Origin: Amycolatopsis vastitatis
GTDB taxonomy: Bacteria; Actinomycetota; Actinomycetes; Mycobacteriales; Pseudonocardiaceae
Reading direction: 5' to 3'
NCBI RefSeq assembly: GCF_002234595.1
Contig: NZ_NMUL01000066.1
Location: 1-64,000, forward strand
Length of the DNA stretch: 64,000 nucleotides
Shown: positions 9,008 to 18,278 of the stretch, piece after piece
Position numbering within the stretch: position 1 is the stretch's first letter
Layout of the letters: each line of letters begins with the position of its first letter
The notes under the pieces: model-generated
The model's database searches: none
The model's input: only the letters and a program-made list of their open reading frames with translations
Told to the model about the DNA's origin: nothing
Position numbers and translations under genes: made by a program

Positions 9008-10668
9008 CAGGACTGTCCTTTCGCGACGGCCTGGGAAACGGCGCGGCGGCGGGCCGCCAGGCGGTGCATGACATCGTTGCCGCCACGGCCGAAGTAGTCG
9101 TGCAGCTGCGTGTACTCGGCGTACAGCTCGTCGTAGGCGGCGACGTGCGCGGGCACCGGCTGGTACACCGCGCGCTGGACCGAGCCCATCGCGGCGGCGG
9201 CCGTGCGGATGTCCGCGTGGGCCCCGGCGGCGACGGCCGCGTGGATGGCCGACCCGAGCGCGGGTCCCTGCGCCGAGCCGATCACCGACAGCGGGAGGTT
9301 CGTGACGTCGGCGTAGATCTGCATGAGCAGCGCGTTCTTCGTCAGGCCGCCCGCGATGATCAGCTCGGTGACCGGGACCCCGGCGGCGTTGAACGTCTCG
9401 ATGATCTTGCGGGTGCCGAAGGCGGTGGCCTCCAGCAGCGCGCGGTAGACGTCCTGGGCGCGGGTGGCGAGCGTCTGCCCGACGATCACGCCGGAGAGCT
9501 CGTGGTCGACCAGCACCGACCGGTTGCCGCTGTGCCAGTCCAGCGCGACCAGGCCGTGTTCGCCGATCTCCTGCTGGGCGGCGAGCCGGGTGAGGTGCTC
9601 GTGCACGCCGTCCGGGTGCGCGTACGCCGCCGGGACGCCGTGCTCGACGAACCAGCCGAAGATGTCGCCGACACCGCTCTGCCCGGCTTCGTACCCCCAC
9701 AGCCCGGCCACGATGCCGCCTTCGACGACGCCGCACATGCCGGGGACCTCGCGCAGCTCGGCGCCGTTCATGACGTGACACGTCGAGGTGCCCATGATCG
9801 CCACCATCTGCCCGGGCTCGACGGCCTGGGCGGCGGGCGCGGTGACGTGCGCGTCGACGTTGCCGACGGCGACCGCGATGCCCTCGGGCAGCCCGGTCCA
9901 GGCGGCGGCTTCCGCGGTCAGCGAACCGGCGCGGGAACCCAGCTGGCCCAGCGGGTGTTCGAGCTTGTCGGCGACGAAGGACTCGAAGCCGGGGGCGAGC
10001 TCGCGGAGGAAGTCGCGGCTCGGGTACTGGCCGTCCTGCAGGATCCCCTTGTAGCCGGCCGTGCAGGCGTTGCGGACGTAGGTCCCGGTGAGCTGCCAGA
10101 CGATCCAGTCGGCGGCCTCGACCCAGTGCCGCATCGCGGCGTAGACGTCCGGGGCCTCCTCGAACAGCTCGAGCCCCTTGGCGAACTCCCACTCCGAGGA
10201 GATCAGCCCGCCGTAGCGCGGGAGCCACTTCTCGCCGCGGGTGCGCGCCAGCTCGTTGATGCGCACGGCCTGCGGCTGCGCCGAGTGGTGCTTCCACAGC
10301 TTCACGTACGCGTGCGGGTTGCCTTCGAACTCGGGCAGTTCGCACAGCGGCGTGCCGTCCGCGGTCGTCGGCACCATCGTGCACGCGGTGAAGTCGGTGG
10401 CGATGCCGACGACGTCGGCCGCGTCGGCCCCCGCGTCCCGCAGCGCCGCCGGTACGGCGTTGCGGAGCACCCCGACGTAGTCCGCGGGCACCTGCAGCGC
10501 CCATTCCGGCGGCAGCGCGCGGCCGGTGGCGGGCAGCGTCTCGTCGAGCACCCCGTGCGGGTACTCGAAGACGGCGGAGCCCAGTTCGGCCCCGTCCGCC
10601 ACGCGCACGACCACCGCGCGGCCCGACAGCGTGCCGTAGTCGACGCCGACGGTGAGTGGTTCTCCCAC
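9007..10668 (-). CDS. araB: L-ribulokinase
   Basis: 553 aa, FGGY kinase. The N-terminal nucleotide/sugar motif is VGVDYGTLSGRAVVVRV, with the typical inserted PHGVLDETLP. Further on are TDFTACTMVP, GTSTCHVM and the C-terminal ATP motif IAGGLTKNALLMQIYADV. The GTG start at 10668 is preceded by AGGGAGGA. It phosphorylates L-ribulose. It is the first gene of the araBDA-chvE-gguAB group and is separated from the GH51 gene by a strong hairpin, so it may have its own promoter within 10669-10740 or depend on read-through. Confidence 0.94.
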   Translation of the reverse strand: MGEPLTVGVDYGTLSGRAVVVRVADGAELGSAVFEYPHGVLDETLPATGRALPPEWALQVPADYVGVLRNAVPAALRDAGADAADVVGIATDFTACTMVPTTADGTPLCELPEFEGNPHAYVKLWKHHSAQPQAVRINELARTRGEKWLPRYGGLISSEWEFAKGLELFEEAPDVYAAMRHWVEAADWIVWQLTGTYVRNACTAGYKGILQDGQYPSRDFLRELAPGFESFVADKLEHPLGQLGSRAGSLTAEAAAWTGLPEGIAVAVGNVDAHVTAPAAQAVEPGQMVAIMGTSTCHVMNGAELREVPGMCGVVEGGIVAGLWGYEAGQSGVGDIFGWFVEHGVPAAYAHPDGVHEHLTRLAAQQEIGEHGLVALDWHSGNRSVLVDHELSGVIVGQTLATRAQDVYRALLEATAFGTRKIIETFNAAGVPVTELIIAGGLTKNALLMQIYADVTNLPLSVIGSAQGPALGSAIHAAVAAGAHADIRTAAAAMGSVQRAVYQPVPAHVAAYDELYAEYTQLHDYFGRGGNDVMHRLAARRRAVSQAVAKGQS

Positions 10669-10694
10669 GGTGTCCTCCCTCCTGAATTGGTGAC

Positions 10695-10734
10695 CGGGAC
10701 GCGGCGCGGGCGGCGGTGAACGCGCCGCGTCCCG
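10695..10734. terminator. Hairpin between the GH51 gene and araB
   Basis: Arms CGGGACGCGGCGCG (10695-10708) and CGCGCCGCGTCCCG (10721-10734) pair perfectly. The hairpin begins 5 nt after the GH51 stop. It should end or attenuate the ytf-GH51 transcript before araB, which would let extracellular and cytoplasmic steps be expressed at different levels. Confidence 0.75.
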
Positions 10735-10739
10735 GGGTC

Positions 10740-13700
10740 TTAGCGGCCGGTGAGGACCAGTGTCGTCACGGAGTTGGCCGGCAACGTCAGCTTCGACGTC
10801 GCGGCGAGTCCGGTGATCTCCCTGGTCTGCGGCACGATGGCGGTCGGCGCGGCGAGGCTGTTGCGCCCCGCCGGGTCGCCGGTGAGCGTGGTGAGCGTCC
10901 CGGTGCCGTCGACGGCGGTGACGCCGGTGAGCGACAGCCGTGCGGTCTGCACCTGCCCGGTCGGGTTGACGAGTTTGACCGTGAAGGTCTTCCTTCCGCT
11001 CTTGGTCGTCACGTTGACCACCTGCCGCAGGGGGCTGCCCTGGTTGAGGCGGCTGGTCACGATCTGCTTGCCGAGGGTGCTGGAGAACATCTGCTGCACC
11101 CAGTAGGACGGCGAGCCGTAGCTGCTCCCGGCGTCGAGCCCGATCAGGTTGACCGGCCAGTTGGCCTGGTTCTCGTGCACCAGCACCGGCGCGTACATCG
11201 AGCCGATGACGACGTCGCTGTTGCGTTCGAGCCCGGTGAGGAACGCGGCCTCGCCGATGGCGGCGGCCAGGGTGCCGGTGGGCCGGCCGTCCTGGGCGCC
11301 GTACTCGCCGACGAGGATGTCCGGGCCGCTGCGGTCGGCGGTGTCGTAGCGGGTCGAGTTGTCGGTGAACCACTGCGGCGACTGGTAGTAGTGGTCGTCC
11401 GCGGCGTCCGGGCGCACCCCGGTCGAGGTGCTCGACGCCGCCCCGCCCTGCAGGCCGCCGGTCGTCGCGACGACCGTCAGCTGCGGGTACTTCGCCTTGA
11501 TGGCGTTGTACATGTCGGTGAAGCGCCAGGCGTAGCTGCCCGAGCCGTCGAACCAGTCCTCGTTGCCGACCTCGACGTAGTGCAGGTCGAACGGCGCCGC
11601 GTGCCCGTCGGCGATCCGCTTGGCGCCCCACGTCGTCGAGCTGTCGCCGATGGCGTACTCGATCTCGTCGAGGGCTTCCTGGACGTACTGCGGGTAGTCG
11701 GCCTGGTCGACGTGCTGGCCGTTGAGGGTGTAGCCGGCGAACAGCGCGAGCAGCGGCTGGGCGCCGATGTCCTCGGCGAGCTTCAGGTAGTCGAGGATGC
11801 CGAAGCCGTCGGTGGACCAGTAGCCCCACGCGGTGTTCTGGTGGCCGGGCCGCTGTTCCAGCGGGCCGATGGAGTTCTTCCACGCGAACCGGGTGTCGAG
11901 GGTGTTGCCCTCGAGGTAGTTGCCGCCGGGGACGCGGAACAGGCCCAGCTTCATCGCCGCGAGCTTCTGCCCGAGGTCGGCGCGGACGCCGTTGGGCCGG
12001 TTCTTGAAGGTCGGCGGGAACAGCGACACCTGCTGGAACCAGGCGTCCCCGCTCAGTGCCTTCTTGCCCTTGTTGACCAGGGACACGACGATCCGGTTGT
12101 CGGTGGACGCGGTGATCGTCGACGGGGTGGTGAAGCTGAACGTCTGCTGCGTCCACGCAGGCCCGACCGGCTGGACGTCCTTGCTCGCGAGCACCGTGCC
12201 ATCCGGCTTCTCCAGGCTGACGCGGACGCCGCCGGTCCAGGTGCCCTTGGCGAAGAAGCTGCCGGTGTACTTCGTGGACGGCTTCGCGGCGACGCCGTAG
12301 AAGCCGACGTTCGCGGCCGCGACCCGGCCCGCCGCGGGGACGGTGTCGGCGTGCAGCTTCAGCGAGCGGTCGAGCGCGGTGTTCAGCGGGGTCGCGGTGT
12401 CGATCGCGTAGGTGCCGGTGGCACCCGCCGAGGTGAGCAGCGACCAGTACGGCACCGGCGTGTCGCCCGCGCCGCTGCCGGGCTGGTAGCCCTCCTTGAA
12501 GGTGCGGTTGCGGACGAGCTCGGCGTAGAGCCCGCCTTCGACCGAGTGGCTGATGTCTTCGAGGATCGAGCCGTAGGTGGTCGGCCGGGTGTTGGCGCGG
12601 ACGACGTTGGCGTCGACGGCCAGCTGGTTGGCGCCGGCGAGGGTGCCGATCCGGTCCGCGGTGAGCGGGAAGCGGCGCAGCTCGACCTCGTCGACGGCGC
12701 CGGTGAACCCGGACCCGACGGTGAACGCGGCGGTGCTGGTCCCGGACGCCGGGCAGGCGGAGACGTCCAGCGTCGTGCCCGACGGCGTGCCGCAGGTGCT
12801 GGTCACCGCGGCGGCATCGCCGTCGGCGTAGACGGTGAGCCGCTGGGCGGCGCGGTCGAGGACCAGGGCCGCGTGGTGCCAGTTGCCGTCGGCGAGCCCG
12901 CCGCCGCTGGTGGTCACCTGGATCGTGCCGACGTGGGCGGTGAGCTTGCCGCCGGTCACGCCGAGGGCGTAGCCGTCGCCGTGGTCGACCAGGGTGCCGG
13001 CCGCGGTGGTGCGGAACCAGGCGGCCAGCGACAGCGAGCCGGTGCCGGTGTCGAACGCGGGCGAGGTGCCCATGTCCACAGTGGACTTGCCGTCGAGCTG
13101 GACGGCCTTGCCGGACGCTCCCGCGGTCCAGGTGGCTCCGCGCAGCGTGCCGTCGGCGGCGTTGGCCGAGGCGTCACGGGCGACCGTGCCGGTGCCTTCG
13201 TCGAAGTGCCACGAACCGCTCGCGGCCAGCGCGGCGACGGCGGACGCGGTCAGCGGTGTCGGGTACGCGCGGACGTCGTCGACGCCGCCGGCGAACCAGT
13301 CGACCGGGCTGCCGGCCCACTTGCCGCGGCCGATCTCCAGGTGCCCGGACGCGGTCCAGGGCGTGGTGAACGGGACGCTCTGCTGCAGGGTTCCGTTGAC
13401 GTACAGGGAAAGCGTTCCCGCCGCCCGGTTGTAGACGCCGGCCACGTGCTGCCACTGGTCGGCCTGCGCCTGCAACGTCGACACCGCTGAGGATGAAGCG
13501 GTGTCGCCGTCGCCCGCGCGGCGCGTGAAGGCGAAGCGGCCGTCGGCGGCGCGCTGGAGGTAGAAGCCGCTGATCGTCGAACCGTCGACGCTGACAGCGG
13601 TCCGGAAGCCGGTGGCCGCGGTCGGCTTCACCCAGGCGGACACCGAGAAGCTCTGCCCGGTGTCGACGACCGGGGCCGGGACGTCGACCGCGGCGTCGGT

Positions 13701-14564
13701 GCCGTTCAGGGTGACACCGTGCGGGCCGACGACACCGTCGCCCCACGCCGCGCCGCCGGTGAGGGTGGCGGTGCGCGCGTCGAGGGAGTCGTCCGCCGTG
13801 GTCGTGCCGGTGCCCTCGTCGAGGCCCCAGTGCCCGGCGATGGCGAGGCGGGCGGCACCGGCGGCGGTCACGGCGCCCGAGTAGGCGCGGACGTCGTCGA
13901 TCGTGCCGTCGACGAAGTCCACCGGGTTGCCGCCGTACTTGCCGCGGCCGATCACCAGGTGGCCGGTGCCCGCCCAGGCGGTGGGCGCGGCGACGGTGGC
14001 CTGGCGGGTGCCGTCGACGTAGAGCGACAGCGTCGCCGCGGCCGAGTCGTACACACCGGTCAGCTGGTACCACTGGCCGGCGACGGGGTCGAAGTTCGCC
14101 GACGCGACGACGCCGTCGGTCGGGGCGTCCCCGGCGAGGCGGGTGAAGGCGAACCGGCGGGAGTCGTCGCGGAACTGCAGGAAGAAGTTGCTCACCTGGG
14201 TGCCGTCGACGCTGACGAACGTCTGGTAGCCGGACGTCTTGTCGAGTTTGACCCAGCTGCTCACGGAGAAGCTCTTGGTGGTGTCGAGCACGGGCGCGCC
14301 GGCGTCGGCGAAGCCGTTGGTGCCGTCGGTCGTCAAGGCTCCGCCGCGGATGCCCGGGCCCCAGCCCGCGCCCCCGGTCAGCGTCGCCGGGTGCGTGCCC
14401 GCGGTGTCGGCGGCGGTCGTCCCGCTGCCGTCGTCGAAGGCCCAGTGCCCGGCCAGCGCGGGATCGGGGTCGGCGGACGCGGCCGGCGCGATCGCCACCG
14501 GCACGCCGGAGCACAGGGCCAAGGCGGCGAGCACGGCCATGGGCCGCCGCAGTCTGCGGAGCAT
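10740..14564 (-). CDS. Secreted alpha-L-arabinofuranosidase, GH51, with three N-terminal LamG-type modules
   Basis: 1274 aa. ATG 14564 is chosen because GAGGGAGA precedes it and a signal peptide (MLRRLRRPMAVLAALALC...ASA) follows. Three concanavalin-like LamG modules (about 33-240, 243-445 and 450-645) each start with GHW/GSW-x-F/L-D-x-GxGT. The catalytic part (about 650-1274) begins TRPTTYGSILEDISHSVEGGLYAELVRNR, typical of secreted GH51. The acid/base Glu is in EVGNEDWF (about 1002) and the nucleophile in LVGEYGAQ (about 1087). It removes arabinofuranose from arabinan, arabinoxylan or arabinogalactan. It lies between the furanose importer and araB, which fits release, uptake and catabolism of arabinose. 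Confidence 0.9.
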   Translation of the reverse strand: MLRRLRRPMAVLAALALCSGVPVAIAPAASADPDPALAGHWAFDDGSGTTAADTAGTHPATLTGGAGWGPGIRGGALTTDGTNGFADAGAPVLDTTKSFSVSSWVKLDKTSGYQTFVSVDGTQVSNFFLQFRDDSRRFAFTRLAGDAPTDGVVASANFDPVAGQWYQLTGVYDSAAATLSLYVDGTRQATVAAPTAWAGTGHLVIGRGKYGGNPVDFVDGTIDDVRAYSGAVTAAGAARLAIAGHWGLDEGTGTTTADDSLDARTATLTGGAAWGDGVVGPHGVTLNGTDAAVDVPAPVVDTGQSFSVSAWVKPTAATGFRTAVSVDGSTISGFYLQRAADGRFAFTRRAGDGDTASSSAVSTLQAQADQWQHVAGVYNRAAGTLSLYVNGTLQQSVPFTTPWTASGHLEIGRGKWAGSPVDWFAGGVDDVRAYPTPLTASAVAALAASGSWHFDEGTGTVARDASANAADGTLRGATWTAGASGKAVQLDGKSTVDMGTSPAFDTGTGSLSLAAWFRTTAAGTLVDHGDGYALGVTGGKLTAHVGTIQVTTSGGGLADGNWHHAALVLDRAAQRLTVYADGDAAAVTSTCGTPSGTTLDVSACPASGTSTAAFTVGSGFTGAVDEVELRRFPLTADRIGTLAGANQLAVDANVVRANTRPTTYGSILEDISHSVEGGLYAELVRNRTFKEGYQPGSGAGDTPVPYWSLLTSAGATGTYAIDTATPLNTALDRSLKLHADTVPAAGRVAAANVGFYGVAAKPSTKYTGSFFAKGTWTGGVRVSLEKPDGTVLASKDVQPVGPAWTQQTFSFTTPSTITASTDNRIVVSLVNKGKKALSGDAWFQQVSLFPPTFKNRPNGVRADLGQKLAAMKLGLFRVPGGNYLEGNTLDTRFAWKNSIGPLEQRPGHQNTAWGYWSTDGFGILDYLKLAEDIGAQPLLALFAGYTLNGQHVDQADYPQYVQEALDEIEYAIGDSSTTWGAKRIADGHAAPFDLHYVEVGNEDWFDGSGSYAWRFTDMYNAIKAKYPQLTVVATTGGLQGGAASSTSTGVRPDAADDHYYQSPQWFTDNSTRYDTADRSGPDILVGEYGAQDGRPTGTLAAAIGEAAFLTGLERNSDVVIGSMYAPVLVHENQANWPVNLIGLDAGSSYGSPSYWVQQMFSSTLGKQIVTSRLNQGSPLRQVVNVTTKSGRKTFTVKLVNPTGQVQTARLSLTGVTAVDGTGTLTTLTGDPAGRNSLAAPTAIVPQTREITGLAATSKLTLPANSVTTLVLTGR

Positions 14565-14578
14565 GACTCTCCCTCGGG

Positions 14579-14592
14579 TGTGGGCGCCCACA
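14579..14592. promoter_or_regulatory. Perfect 14-bp palindrome before the GH51 gene, possible LacI-type operator
   Basis: TGTGGGCGCCCACA lies 15 nt upstream of the GH51 start, in the 55-nt gap behind yjfF. It keeps the outer TGT...ACA and central GCGC of the operator TGTTAGCGCTAACA found upstream of ytfQ and the GH35 gene. It differs only at the symmetric positions 4-5 and 10-11. It may be a variant operator for the same regulator family. Confidence 0.4.
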
Positions 14593-14619
14593 TGATCCAC
14601 CGGGGTGGCGGAGCGGGGT

Positions 14620-15603
14620 TCAGCGGGTTCGGCGGGTGACGAGGCGTTGCAGGACGATGAAGACGAACAGCAGAGCCCCGGTGATGATCGAGGTCCACCA
14701 GGAGTTGAGGGTGCCGTCGAAGGTGATCAGCGTCTGGATGATGCCCAGCACCATGATCCCGAGCACGGTCCCGAGCACGTAGCCGGAGCCGCCGGTGAGG
14801 ATGGTGCCGCCGATGACCACCGCGGCGATCGCGGTCAGTTCCAGGCCGACGCCGTTGAGCGGGTCGCCGGAGGACTTGTAGAGCACCAGCAGCAGGCCGC
14901 CGAGTGCCGAGCAGACGCCGCTGATCGTGTACACCGCGATCTTGGTGCGGCCGGTCTTGAGCCCCATCAGCATCGCGGACTGCGCGTTGCCGCCGATCGA
15001 GTAGACCGTGCGGCCGAAGCGCGTGAAGGCCAGGACATAGGCCGCCGCGGCGACCACCAGCAGCGCCACGACCACGCTGATCGAGATGTGCAGCTCGCCG
15101 CCGAGCGGGATCTGCGTCTGGGCCAGGGTGGCGATCGTCGCGTTGTCGATCGAGTAGGCCTCGGTGGTGATCGTGTAGCAGAGGCCGCGGGCGAAGAACA
15201 TCCCGATCAGGGTCGCGATGAACGGCTGGATCTCGAAGAAGTGGATCAGCGCGCCCATCCCGGCCCCGAGCAGGGCCCCGATCACGAGCACCACCGCGAC
15301 CGCGGCGTACGCCGGCCAGCCGTGCTTCTGGAGCAGGTCACCGGAGACCACTGTGGACAGTGCGACCACCGAGCCGACGGACAGGTCGATGCCGCCGGTG
15401 AGGATCACGAACGTCATCCCGACCGCGACCACGAGCAGGAAGGCGTTGTTGATGAACAGGTCGAGGATGACCTGCCCGGAGCCGAACGCCTCGTAGCTCG
15501 ACGCGCCGAAGATGTACGCCCCGATCAGCAACGCCATCGTGGCGAGGATCGGCAGGTGCCGCTGCTGCGGCCGGTAGCCCTTGACGCGGGCGAGGGTGGT
15601 CAT
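14620..15603 (-). CDS. yjfF: Sugar ABC transporter permease (YjfF type)
   Basis: 327 aa, polytopic, RbsC/YjfF family: VGMTFVILTGGIDLSVGSVVALST and LELTAIAAVVIGGTILTGGSGYVLG. The start ATG overlaps the stop of the upstream permease (ATGA). Two different permease genes after a two-domain ATPase is the arrangement of the galactofuranose importer YtfQRT-YjfF. With GH51 next to it the natural cargo could be arabinofuranose or galactofuranose; this is inference. Confidence 0.83.
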   Translation of the reverse strand: MTTLARVKGYRPQQRHLPILATMALLIGAYIFGASSYEAFGSGQVILDLFINNAFLLVVAVGMTFVILTGGIDLSVGSVVALSTVVSGDLLQKHGWPAYAAVAVVLVIGALLGAGMGALIHFFEIQPFIATLIGMFFARGLCYTITTEAYSIDNATIATLAQTQIPLGGELHISISVVVALLVVAAAAYVLAFTRFGRTVYSIGGNAQSAMLMGLKTGRTKIAVYTISGVCSALGGLLLVLYKSSGDPLNGVGLELTAIAAVVIGGTILTGGSGYVLGTVLGIMVLGIIQTLITFDGTLNSWWTSIITGALLFVFIVLQRLVTRRTR

Positions 15604-16646
15604 GCGGTGACCTCCACCTTCTCCGGAGCGGTTGTGGGCGCCGGGGTGACCGGATGGGCTCCGTGGCGCCGCCGGAACTTGCGGCGGAACGCCGGCGACT
15701 GCAGCAGGCACACCGCGAGCACGACCAGGGCCTTGAACAGCATGATCGACTCGGGCGGGATGCCGAGGGCGTAGACGGTGGTGGTGAGCGTCTGGATGAG
15801 CAGCGCGCCGATCACCGACCCGCCGAGGGAGAACCGGCCGCCGGTCAGCTGGGTGCCGCCGACGACGACGGCGAGGATCGCGTCGAGCTCGATGAACAGG
15901 CCGGCGTGGTTGCCGTCGGCGCTGTGCACGTTCGCGCTGATCATCAGCCCGGCGATGCCCGCGCACAGCGCGCAGAAGACGTAGACGAGCCAGGTCAGCC
16001 GCGCCGAGCGCAGGCCGGCCAGGCGGCTGGCCTCCGGGTTGCCGCCGACGGCCTCGACCAGCAGGCCGAGCGCGGACCGGCGGACGAGCACCGAAGCCAG
16101 CACGAACACCGCGATCGCGATGAGGATCGCACCGGGGAGGGTGAACAGGAAGCCGCTGCCGATCCACTCGAAGGAGTGGGAGTTGACGGTGATGATCTGC
16201 CCGTCGGTGATCAGCTGCGCGATGCCCCGGCCGGCGACCATCAGGATCAGCGTGGCGATGATCGGCTGGATGCCCAGTGCCGCGACGAGCCAGCCGTTCC
16301 ACACCCCGAGCACCAGCGACAGCCCGAGCGCCAGCCCGAACGCGATCAGCGTGGTGCCGACCCCGTCGGGGTTGTCGCTGACCCAGAGGCACGCGAGCGC
16401 GCCGCTGATCGCCACGACCGCGCCGACCGAGAGGTCGATGCCGCGGGTGGCGATCACCAGCGTCATGCCGATCGCGATGAGGATCAGCGGGGCGCCGTTC
16501 TTGAGGATGTCGACGAGGTTCCCGTAGAGGTGCCCGTCGCGCAGCTCGATCTTGAAGAACGAGGGGCTCGCGATGAGGTCGCCCAGCAGCAGCACCAGCA
16601 GGGCCACCACGGGCCAGAAGAGCCGCTGTTTCGTCAAGCCTTTCAC
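15600..16646 (-). CDS. ytfT: Sugar ABC transporter permease (YtfT type)
   Basis: 348 aa, same family as the neighbouring permease, with IAIGMTLVIATRGIDLSVGAVVAISG and LFIELDAILAVVVGGTQLTGGRFSLGG. The true start is GTG 16646 (VKGLTKQRLFWPVV), overlapping the ATPase stop by 4 nt (GTGA). The longer reading frame upstream is a shadow of the ATPase gene. It would pair with YjfF as a heterodimeric channel. Confidence 0.83.
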   Translation of the reverse strand: MKGLTKQRLFWPVVALLVLLLGDLIASPSFFKIELRDGHLYGNLVDILKNGAPLILIAIGMTLVIATRGIDLSVGAVVAISGALACLWVSDNPDGVGTTLIAFGLALGLSLVLGVWNGWLVAALGIQPIIATLILMVAGRGIAQLITDGQIITVNSHSFEWIGSGFLFTLPGAILIAIAVFVLASVLVRRSALGLLVEAVGGNPEASRLAGLRSARLTWLVYVFCALCAGIAGLMISANVHSADGNHAGLFIELDAILAVVVGGTQLTGGRFSLGGSVIGALLIQTLTTTVYALGIPPESIMLFKALVVLAVCLLQSPAFRRKFRRRHGAHPVTPAPTTAPEKVEVTA

Positions 16647-18163
16647 GCCTGCACCCCCTCGGCCATCGTGGCCATGATGTCGTCCGCGGTGAGCCCCTGG
16701 TTGTCCCGGACCGCCACGACCTTCCGGTCGCGCAGCACCACGACCCGGTGGCTCAGCCGCAGGACCTCTTCCAGTTCGGCGGAGATGTACACGACGGCCA
16801 TCCCCTCGCCCGAGAGCTGGGTGACCAGTTTCTGGATCTCCGTCTTCGCGCCGATGTCGATGCCGCGGGTGGGCTCGTCGAGGATCAGCAGCCGCGGTTC
16901 GGTGATCAGCCAGCGGGCCAGCAGCACCTTCTGCTGGTTGCCGCCGGAGAGGTTGCCCACCAGCGCTTCGGGGTTGGCGGGCCGGATGTCGAGTGCCTTG
17001 ACGTACTTCTCGGCGATCTCGTCCTGGCGGCGGCGGGACAGCGGCCGCGCCCAGCCACGCGAGGCCTGCAGCGCGAGCACGATGTTCTCGCGGACCGTCA
17101 GCTCCTCCACCAGGCCTTCGGCCTTGCGGTTCTCCGACAGGAACGCGATCTTGTGGTCGAGCCCGGCCCGCGGGGTGCGCAGCGACGTCGTGGCACCGTC
17201 GACCGTCACCGATCCGCTGTCGGAGTGGTCGGCGCCGAAGAGCAGCCGGGCCAGCTCGGTGCGCCCGGAGCCGAGCAGGCCGGCCAGGCCGACGACCTCG
17301 CCGGCGTGGATGGCGAGGCTGAACGGCTCGACGCCGCCCTTGCGGCCGAGGTCCTCGGCGGCCAGCAGCACCGGCGCGCCGGCGACCTCGGCCCGGCTGG
17401 GACCGGAGTCCTCCAGGTCCTCGAGGACTTCCAGTTCCTTGCCGATCATCTTCGTGACCAGTTCGACCGGCGTGATGTCCGCGGTGCGGTACTCGCCGAT
17501 CAGCTTTCCGTTGCGCAGCACGGTCATCCGGTCGGCGATGGCGAAGACCTGGTCGATGAAGTGGGAGACGAACAGGATCGCCATCCCGCTTTCGCGCAGG
17601 GACCGCACGACCTTCAGCAGCTGCTCGACCTCGCCGGCGTCCAAACTGGACGTCGGCTCGTCGAGGACGAGCACCCGCGCGTCGACGTCGAGCGCGCGGG
17701 CGATCGCGACCAGCTGCTGTACCGCGATGGAACAGGTGGACAGCTCGGCCGAGACGTCCACGTGGACGTCCAGCCGGGCCAGCAGCTCCTCGGCCCGCTT
17801 CCGCATCGGGCCCCACTGGATGCGGCCGAAGCGGCGGGGTTCCCGGCCGAGGCAGACGTTTTCCGCCACCGACAGGTTCGGGCAGAGGTTGACTTCCTGG
17901 TAGACCGTGCTGATGCCGGCCTGCTGGGCCTCGCCGGGCCCGCTGAAGGCGACGTCGTCGCCGTTGAGTTCGATCGAGCCCGCGTCCACCCCGTACACCC
18001 CGGTGAGCACCTTGATGAGGGTGGACTTGCCGGCGCCGTTCTCGCCCATCAGGGCGTGGACTTCGCCGGGGTACATCCGGAAGTCGACCCCGTCCAGGGC
18101 GAGGACGCCGGGGAACTCCTTGCGGATACCGCTCATCCGCACCATGGGCTGCGGTTCAGGCAT
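16643..18163 (-). CDS. ytfR: Sugar ABC transporter ATP-binding protein (YtfR type)
   Basis: 506 aa, tandem ATPase. The first domain has Walker A GENGAGKST and Walker B VLVLDEPTSSLD. The second has LLGSGRTELAR, signature LSGGNQQKVLLARWL and LLILDEPTRGIDIGAK. It starts at ATG 18163 with CCGGAG upstream. It is separated from the binding-protein gene by a 115-nt gap that holds a long palindrome, and is coupled by overlap to the two permease genes. It powers the YtfQRT-YjfF importer. Confidence 0.86.
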   Translation of the reverse strand: MPEPQPMVRMSGIRKEFPGVLALDGVDFRMYPGEVHALMGENGAGKSTLIKVLTGVYGVDAGSIELNGDDVAFSGPGEAQQAGISTVYQEVNLCPNLSVAENVCLGREPRRFGRIQWGPMRKRAEELLARLDVHVDVSAELSTCSIAVQQLVAIARALDVDARVLVLDEPTSSLDAGEVEQLLKVVRSLRESGMAILFVSHFIDQVFAIADRMTVLRNGKLIGEYRTADITPVELVTKMIGKELEVLEDLEDSGPSRAEVAGAPVLLAAEDLGRKGGVEPFSLAIHAGEVVGLAGLLGSGRTELARLLFGADHSDSGSVTVDGATTSLRTPRAGLDHKIAFLSENRKAEGLVEELTVRENIVLALQASRGWARPLSRRRQDEIAEKYVKALDIRPANPEALVGNLSGGNQQKVLLARWLITEPRLLILDEPTRGIDIGAKTEIQKLVTQLSGEGMAVVYISAELEEVLRLSHRVVVLRDRKVVAVRDNQGLTADDIMATMAEGVQA

Positions 18164-18217
18164 TTGGTGTGCTCCGGGGAGGGTTGCGTCGGATCGCGCG
18201 ACTGTCGCTCGGTGCCG

Positions 18218-18267
18218 GGGTCGTGAGTGGGAAACAGTGTTCTAACACTGTTTCCCACTCACGACCC
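18218..18267. repeat. IR-A intergenic palindrome (24-bp perfect arms)
   Basis: Left arm 18218-18241 and right arm 18244-18267 are perfect reverse complements around a 2-nt centre. It starts 11 nt beyond the ytfQ stop and precedes ytfR. In this position it could stabilise the binding-protein message 3' end or attenuate read-through, giving more binding protein than membrane components. Near-identical copies lie at 59536-59583 and, partly, at 1-12. Confidence 0.85.
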
Positions 18268-18278
18268 GCAGGCGGTTG

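Noticed and set aside
10716..13490. A 924-codon plus-strand frame opposite the GH51 gene
   Set aside because: Antisense shadow without start signals or recognisable domains.
16392..18163. Long minus-strand frames extending the YtfT and YjfF permeases upstream
   Set aside because: Their N-terminal parts are out-of-frame translations of the ATPase and permease genes; starts with 4-nt overlaps explain the operon better.
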